In this document: positions 60,640-64,000 of the stretch, one piece after another
How the letters are laid out: every line of letters starts with the position of its first letter
How positions within the stretch are numbered: the first letter of the stretch is position 1
DNA from: an uncultured bacterium
Lineage (GTDB): Bacteria; Planctomycetota; UBA1135; GCA-002686595
Direction of reading: 5' to 3'
NCBI GenBank assembly: GCA_937910685.1
Contig: CALEMP010000204.1
Location: forward strand, 23,402 to 87,401
Length of the DNA stretch: 64,000 bases
Made by a program: the position numbers and the translations under genes
Notes under the pieces: generated by a model
What the model saw: the letters and a program-made list of their open reading frames with translations, nothing else
The model's database searches: none
What the model was told of the DNA's origin: nothing

Positions 60640-62319
60640 ATGGTTGAGGCCCTTCAGAACCCAGTGCGGAGTCCGGTGCAGGAGGCTGTGAGCCGAGCCC
60701 AAGTGGGCGCGCGCAGGCTGGGGAGTATGTCCCTGGTCCAGCGCATCGTGCTGATTGACGATCTGCGCCGTGGCATTGGGGCAGAGGCGGAAGCTTGGGT
60801 TCGGACCTCTTGCGAGTCCAAGGGCATTGATCCCGATTCCAACTTGGCGGCGGAAGAATGGCTGAACGGACCCATGAGTGTCCTGCGGAATCTGCGCTTG
60901 CTGCGCCGAACCTTGCTCGGGTTAGCGGGAAAGGGGACACCCCTGCCGACCCAGGACCGAAACGGCTGCAAGACCCTCTCGGTCTTGCCGCGCAGCTTGG
61001 AGGACCGGGTGTTGTTCCTGGGGTTTCGGGCCGGGGTTTGGTTCGAGCCCGGGGTTGAGGTGGCGGAGACGCGCCCTGATGCCAAAACTCTCTTGGACCG
61101 GGAACCCGGGGTGGCAGCTTTGCTTTCAGCGGGTAACGTGACCAGCATCGGTCCCCAGGACTTCATCCATCTTCTGTTCTCCCGTAACCGCGCATGTGTG
61201 CTCAAGGCCCATCCGGTAAACGAGGTTTTGGTTCCCCACTTAGAGCGCGCCTTTCAAGCGGCCATGGACTTGGATCTATTGCAGATCGTGGTGGGGGGTG
61301 CTCAGGTGGGCGCGGAGCTCGTGTCCCAAGAGGCGGTGGACGAGGTCCACATCACCGGTTCGGCTGCCACCTATGACGCGATCGTTTGGGGCTCCGGGGA
61401 TCAGCAGGAATCCAATCGTGCGGCGAACACCCCACGCCTGCAAAAACCGATCAGCGCGGAACTTGGTTGTGTGACCCCGGTGATCGTGACTCCAGGGGTT
61501 TGGAGCCCCAAAGAATTGCGCTTCCAAGCGGAAAACGTGGCCACCATGTTGACCAACAACGCTTCGTTCAACTGCGTGGCGGCCAAGGTTCTGGTGACTT
61601 CCTCTGATTGGCCCCAACGGGAGGAGTTCTTGGATGCCTTGGCCGAGGTCTTAGCCCAAATCCCAACCCGCCGGGCGTATTACCCCGGTGCGGTCGAACG
61701 CCACGCTAGCTTTTGCGCGGCCTTTCCCCAGGCCAAACTCATTGGGCAAGGAAATGAAAACAACCTGCCCTGGGCTTTGGCCACGGGACTCGATCCAGAG
61801 GCCACAGACTCGGCCGCTTTCACCCAGGAAGCCTGGTGCGGTGTACTGGCGGAAACCGCCTTACCGGGAGCCAGCCCCAAGGACTTTTTGCCCCGGGCCG
61901 TGGACTTTTGCAACGGGCGTCTGTTCGGTAGCCTCTCTTGCACCTTGATCATCGACCCTCGCAGCGCACAGGCGTATTCACTTTCCTATGAAGCGGCCTT
62001 GACTGACCTGCGCTATGGCTCGATTGCGGTCAATCACTGGAGTGGCCTAAGCTATGGAATGGGAGTGGTTCCCTGGGGCGCCCATCCGGGGCACACGCCC
62101 CGCGACATCCAAAGCGGCGTGGGCTTTGTGCACAACACGTTGCTTTTGGAGGGCGTCGAAAAGAGCGTCTTGGAAGGGCCGTTTATGCCGCCCTTCAAGC
62201 CCCTTTGGTTTGCCAGCCACAAGAATGCCCTGAAGGCAGCGCGGGCCCTGACTCGCTACGAAGAGCAGCCTGGCCTGGGGTCTTTCCTATCGGTCTTGAG
62301 CGCGGGGTTGCGCGGATGA
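60640..62319 (+). CDS. Aldehyde dehydrogenase-family protein with unusual active-site context
   Basis: This encodes 559 residues from ATG 60640. The fold is ALDH: HITGS (237-241), AELGCVTPVIV with Glu274 where ELGG is usual, and NNASFNCVAAKVL with Cys312 in place of the GQxC context. Both catalytic candidates are present, but the surrounding motifs differ, so I only assign the family. Its stop overlaps the GMC oxidoreductase start as ATGA (62316-62319); a joint alcohol-to-acid oxidation is a reasonable inference. Confidence 0.85.
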   Translation: MVEALQNPVRSPVQEAVSRAQVGARRLGSMSLVQRIVLIDDLRRGIGAEAEAWVRTSCESKGIDPDSNLAAEEWLNGPMSVLRNLRLLRRTLLGLAGKGTPLPTQDRNGCKTLSVLPRSLEDRVLFLGFRAGVWFEPGVEVAETRPDAKTLLDREPGVAALLSAGNVTSIGPQDFIHLLFSRNRACVLKAHPVNEVLVPHLERAFQAAMDLDLLQIVVGGAQVGAELVSQEAVDEVHITGSAATYDAIVWGSGDQQESNRAANTPRLQKPISAELGCVTPVIVTPGVWSPKELRFQAENVATMLTNNASFNCVAAKVLVTSSDWPQREEFLDALAEVLAQIPTRRAYYPGAVERHASFCAAFPQAKLIGQGNENNLPWALATGLDPEATDSAAFTQEAWCGVLAETALPGASPKDFLPRAVDFCNGRLFGSLSCTLIIDPRSAQAYSLSYEAALTDLRYGSIAVNHWSGLSYGMGVVPWGAHPGHTPRDIQSGVGFVHNTLLLEGVEKSVLEGPFMPPFKPLWFASHKNALKAARALTRYEEQPGLGSFLSVLSAGLRG

Positions 62320-64000
62320 AGGGCTCCGACATGGAACAGGAGCACGAGCACTACGACTGGATCGTGGTGGGCTCGGGTTTTGGTGGTTCGGTTTCTGCCC
62401 TGCGTTTGGCGCAAAAAGGGTATTCCGTACTGGTCCTGGAGCAGGGCCGGCGATTTAGGGATCAAGACTTTGCCAAGAGCAATTGGAATCTGCGTCGTTG
62501 GCTTTGGCTGCCCTGGCTCGGTTGCCGGGGAATCTTGCGCATGACCTTTTTCCGCCACATGACGGTTCTTTCGGGAGTCGGCGTGGGTGGCGGTTCCTTG
62601 GTCTATGCCAACACCCTGCCCACTCCCGGGGACTCGTTCTTTGATTCGGCCTCCTGGAGCAGCCTTGCGGATTGGAAACGAGAGCTTGCCCCGCACTATG
62701 CCACCGCGCTCAAAATGTTGGGGGCCACCAGCGTGCCCTTTTCCACCCCCGCGGACGAGGCCCTTGGGGCTGTGGCCAAAGATCTAGACCTGGAAGACCA
62801 GCATCACCCGGCCCGCGTGTCGGTTTGGTTTGGGGAAGAGGGAGTCACGGTGCCTGACCCCTACTTTGATGGGGAAGGACCGGAGCGCACGGGTTGCATC
62901 CGTTGCGGAGCCTGTATGGTTGGCTGCCGCCACGGGGCCAAAAACTCCCTGACCTTCAACTACCTGTACATGGCGGAAAAGCTCGGCGTACGGGTGGATG
63001 CAGACACCCGAGTGACCGCTGTGCATCAACCCCAGGAAGGGGGTGGAATCACCGTGGAAGCCCGTACGAGGCGGCCCTTTGGTCTGCCCCGGCGCCGGAA
63101 AATCCAGGCAGATCGAGTGGTCCTTGCGGGAGGAGTCCTGGGCACCCTGCCCCTTTTGCTCTCCATGGGGAAAAACAAGGGTGGCTTGCCGCGACTCTCG
63201 CAACACTTGGGCCACAGCGTGCGCACAAACTGCGAAAGCCTGACGGGCGTGCAGACGCTGGACACGAGTGTGGATCACTCGAAGGGCGTTGCTATCGGTT
63301 CGATTCTGCACTTGGATGGGGGCACCCATCTGGAAACCGTGCGTTATCCCTCGGGTTCAGGGTTCTTTCGTTTGATGCTTGGGCCCATGGGGCTGGGGAA
63401 GAACATGCTCACCCGGGGAGCAGACATGTTGCGCCGATTGCTACGCAGCCCCGTGCGTTGGTTCCGGATTTATACGGTGGCTGACTGGGCGCGTAGCACC
63501 GTGATCCTGCTGTATATGAAGAGTCATGCGGAAACTCTGACTTTGAAGCTCGGCCGCCTTGGTGGACTTCGCTCCATGTCCAATGATGGTCCGGGCCCTA
63601 CGGCGGACATGCCCGAGGCCGATGATCTAGGCCGGCGCATGGGGGAGAAACTCGATGGAGAGGTGGGAACCCTCTTTACCCAGTCGCTTCTTGGGAAGCC
63701 CACCACGGCCCACATTCTGGGGGGCTGCGCCATGGGGGCCACTGCCCAAGACGGGGTGATTGATAGCTCACACCGGTTGTTTGGCCACCCGGAAATTATG
63801 GTTGTGGATGGGTCTGCGATTTCGGCCAACCCCGGAGTCAATCCGTCCTTGACCATCACCGCCCTGGCCGAACGGGCCATGGAACAGGTGCCCCCTGCGG
63901 GTTCAGTGTCCTCGGTGCCCCCTGTGGGTTCAGTGTCTTCGGTGACCCCTGTGGGTTCAGTGTCTTCGGTGACCCCTGTGGGTTCAGTGTCTTCGGTGAC
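62316..64000 (+). CDS. GMC-family FAD oxidoreductase with four-Cys motif (partial at right edge)
   Basis: I translated this directly: at least 561 residues, with the 3' end beyond the window. The FAD-binding GSGFGGS is at 19-25, followed by GVGVGGGSLVYANTLP. Cys194, Cys197, Cys200 and Cys204 in GCIRCGACMVGC form a CxxCxxCxxxC spacing like a 4Fe-4S site; the same block is known from cholesterol-oxidase-like GMC proteins. The C-terminal GMC signature is near VVDGSAISANPGVNPSLTITALAERA. The chain then enters a 9-residue tandem repeat. It is coupled to the ALDH gene by ATGA overlap. It probably oxidises an alcohol or sterol-like substrate. Confidence 0.88.
   Translation, partial: MKGSDMEQEHEHYDWIVVGSGFGGSVSALRLAQKGYSVLVLEQGRRFRDQDFAKSNWNLRRWLWLPWLGCRGILRMTFFRHMTVLSGVGVGGGSLVYANTLPTPGDSFFDSASWSSLADWKRELAPHYATALKMLGATSVPFSTPADEALGAVAKDLDLEDQHHPARVSVWFGEEGVTVPDPYFDGEGPERTGCIRCGACMVGCRHGAKNSLTFNYLYMAEKLGVRVDADTRVTAVHQPQEGGGITVEARTRRPFGLPRRRKIQADRVVLAGGVLGTLPLLLSMGKNKGGLPRLSQHLGHSVRTNCESLTGVQTLDTSVDHSKGVAIGSILHLDGGTHLETVRYPSGSGFFRLMLGPMGLGKNMLTRGADMLRRLLRSPVRWFRIYTVADWARSTVILLYMKSHAETLTLKLGRLGGLRSMSNDGPGPTADMPEADDLGRRMGEKLDGEVGTLFTQSLLGKPTTAHILGGCAMGATAQDGVIDSSHRLFGHPEIMVVDGSAISANPGVNPSLTITALAERAMEQVPPAGSVSSVPPVGSVSSVTPVGSVSSVTPVGSVSSV
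63888..64000 (+). repeat. 27-bp tandem repeat in the GMC oxidoreductase C-terminus
   Basis: Four complete copies (63888, 63915, 63942, 63969) and the start of a fifth at 63996 are visible; the array continues off the edge. Each encodes nine residues (VPPAGSVSS to VTPVGSVSS), and the last two visible copies are identical. Confidence 0.9.

Overview
The window looks like a high-GC chromosomal segment from a planctomycete (Planctomycetota). The evidence is the mix of protein families: a formylglycine sulfatase, a DUF1080 lipoprotein, a cytochrome-c-like CxxCH membrane protein, an FG-GAP/UnbV/TPR lipoprotein, Gfo/Idh and TIM-barrel sugar enzymes, and many large secreted proteins with no clear homologue. 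I cannot place it to genus. Genes are tightly packed and often translationally coupled through ATGA, GTGA or TTGA overlaps. I see no insertion sequence, prophage or CRISPR array.

Layout. 1-2256: a large membrane-anchored protein running off the left edge, preceded by a small Cys-rich secreted protein. 2484-6804: sulfatase, then a coupled GntR regulator / PIG-L deacetylase / HGSNAT-like acyltransferase set, all on the minus strand, which suggests amino-sugar or sulfated-glycan processing. 6920-8029: a TlpA-like thioredoxin protein whose active site reads W-TGA-G-P-C and is followed by a GGTC-loop hairpin, so almost certainly a selenoprotein that ordinary gene calling would split in two. 8221-9135: a Tat-type TIM-barrel protein. 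9248-14698: a four-gene ABC module (ATPase, ABC-2 permease, GldG-like, DUF4340). 14856-18888: an MrfA/MrfB-like DNA-repair helicase and nuclease pair. 18885-21762: HDOD protein, CxxCH membrane protein and two small proteins. 21895-29059: Gfo/Idh oxidoreductase, two tandem paralogous secreted proteins, TIM-barrel isomerase, MFS permease and DUF1080 lipoprotein, a likely sugar-catabolic group. 29095-34548: UnbV/TPR lipoprotein, NTF2-like lipoprotein, MATE/ANKH-like transporter. 34725-39805: a second complete ABC/GldG/DUF4340 module on the minus strand, behind an HtrA-type protease (39971-41161). 41283-47091: coiled-coil membrane protein, unknown secreted protein, NHL propeller, M14 peptidase, glutathione peroxidase. 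47515-47735: tRNA-Arg(TCT) and tRNA-Pro(TGG). 47913-54487: purD, a Fur regulator, two DUF3568-like lipoproteins, and purL-purQ. 54673-60505: accA, an ECF sigma factor with its zinc-finger anti-sigma, and the glyoxylate shunt pair aceB-aceA. 60640-64000: an aldehyde dehydrogenase coupled to a GMC oxidoreductase that ends in a 27-bp tandem repeat at the right edge.

The most notable items are the UxxC thioredoxin selenoprotein with its recoding hairpin, and the presence within 30 kb of two diverged copies of a four-gene GldA/F/G-DUF4340 transport module.
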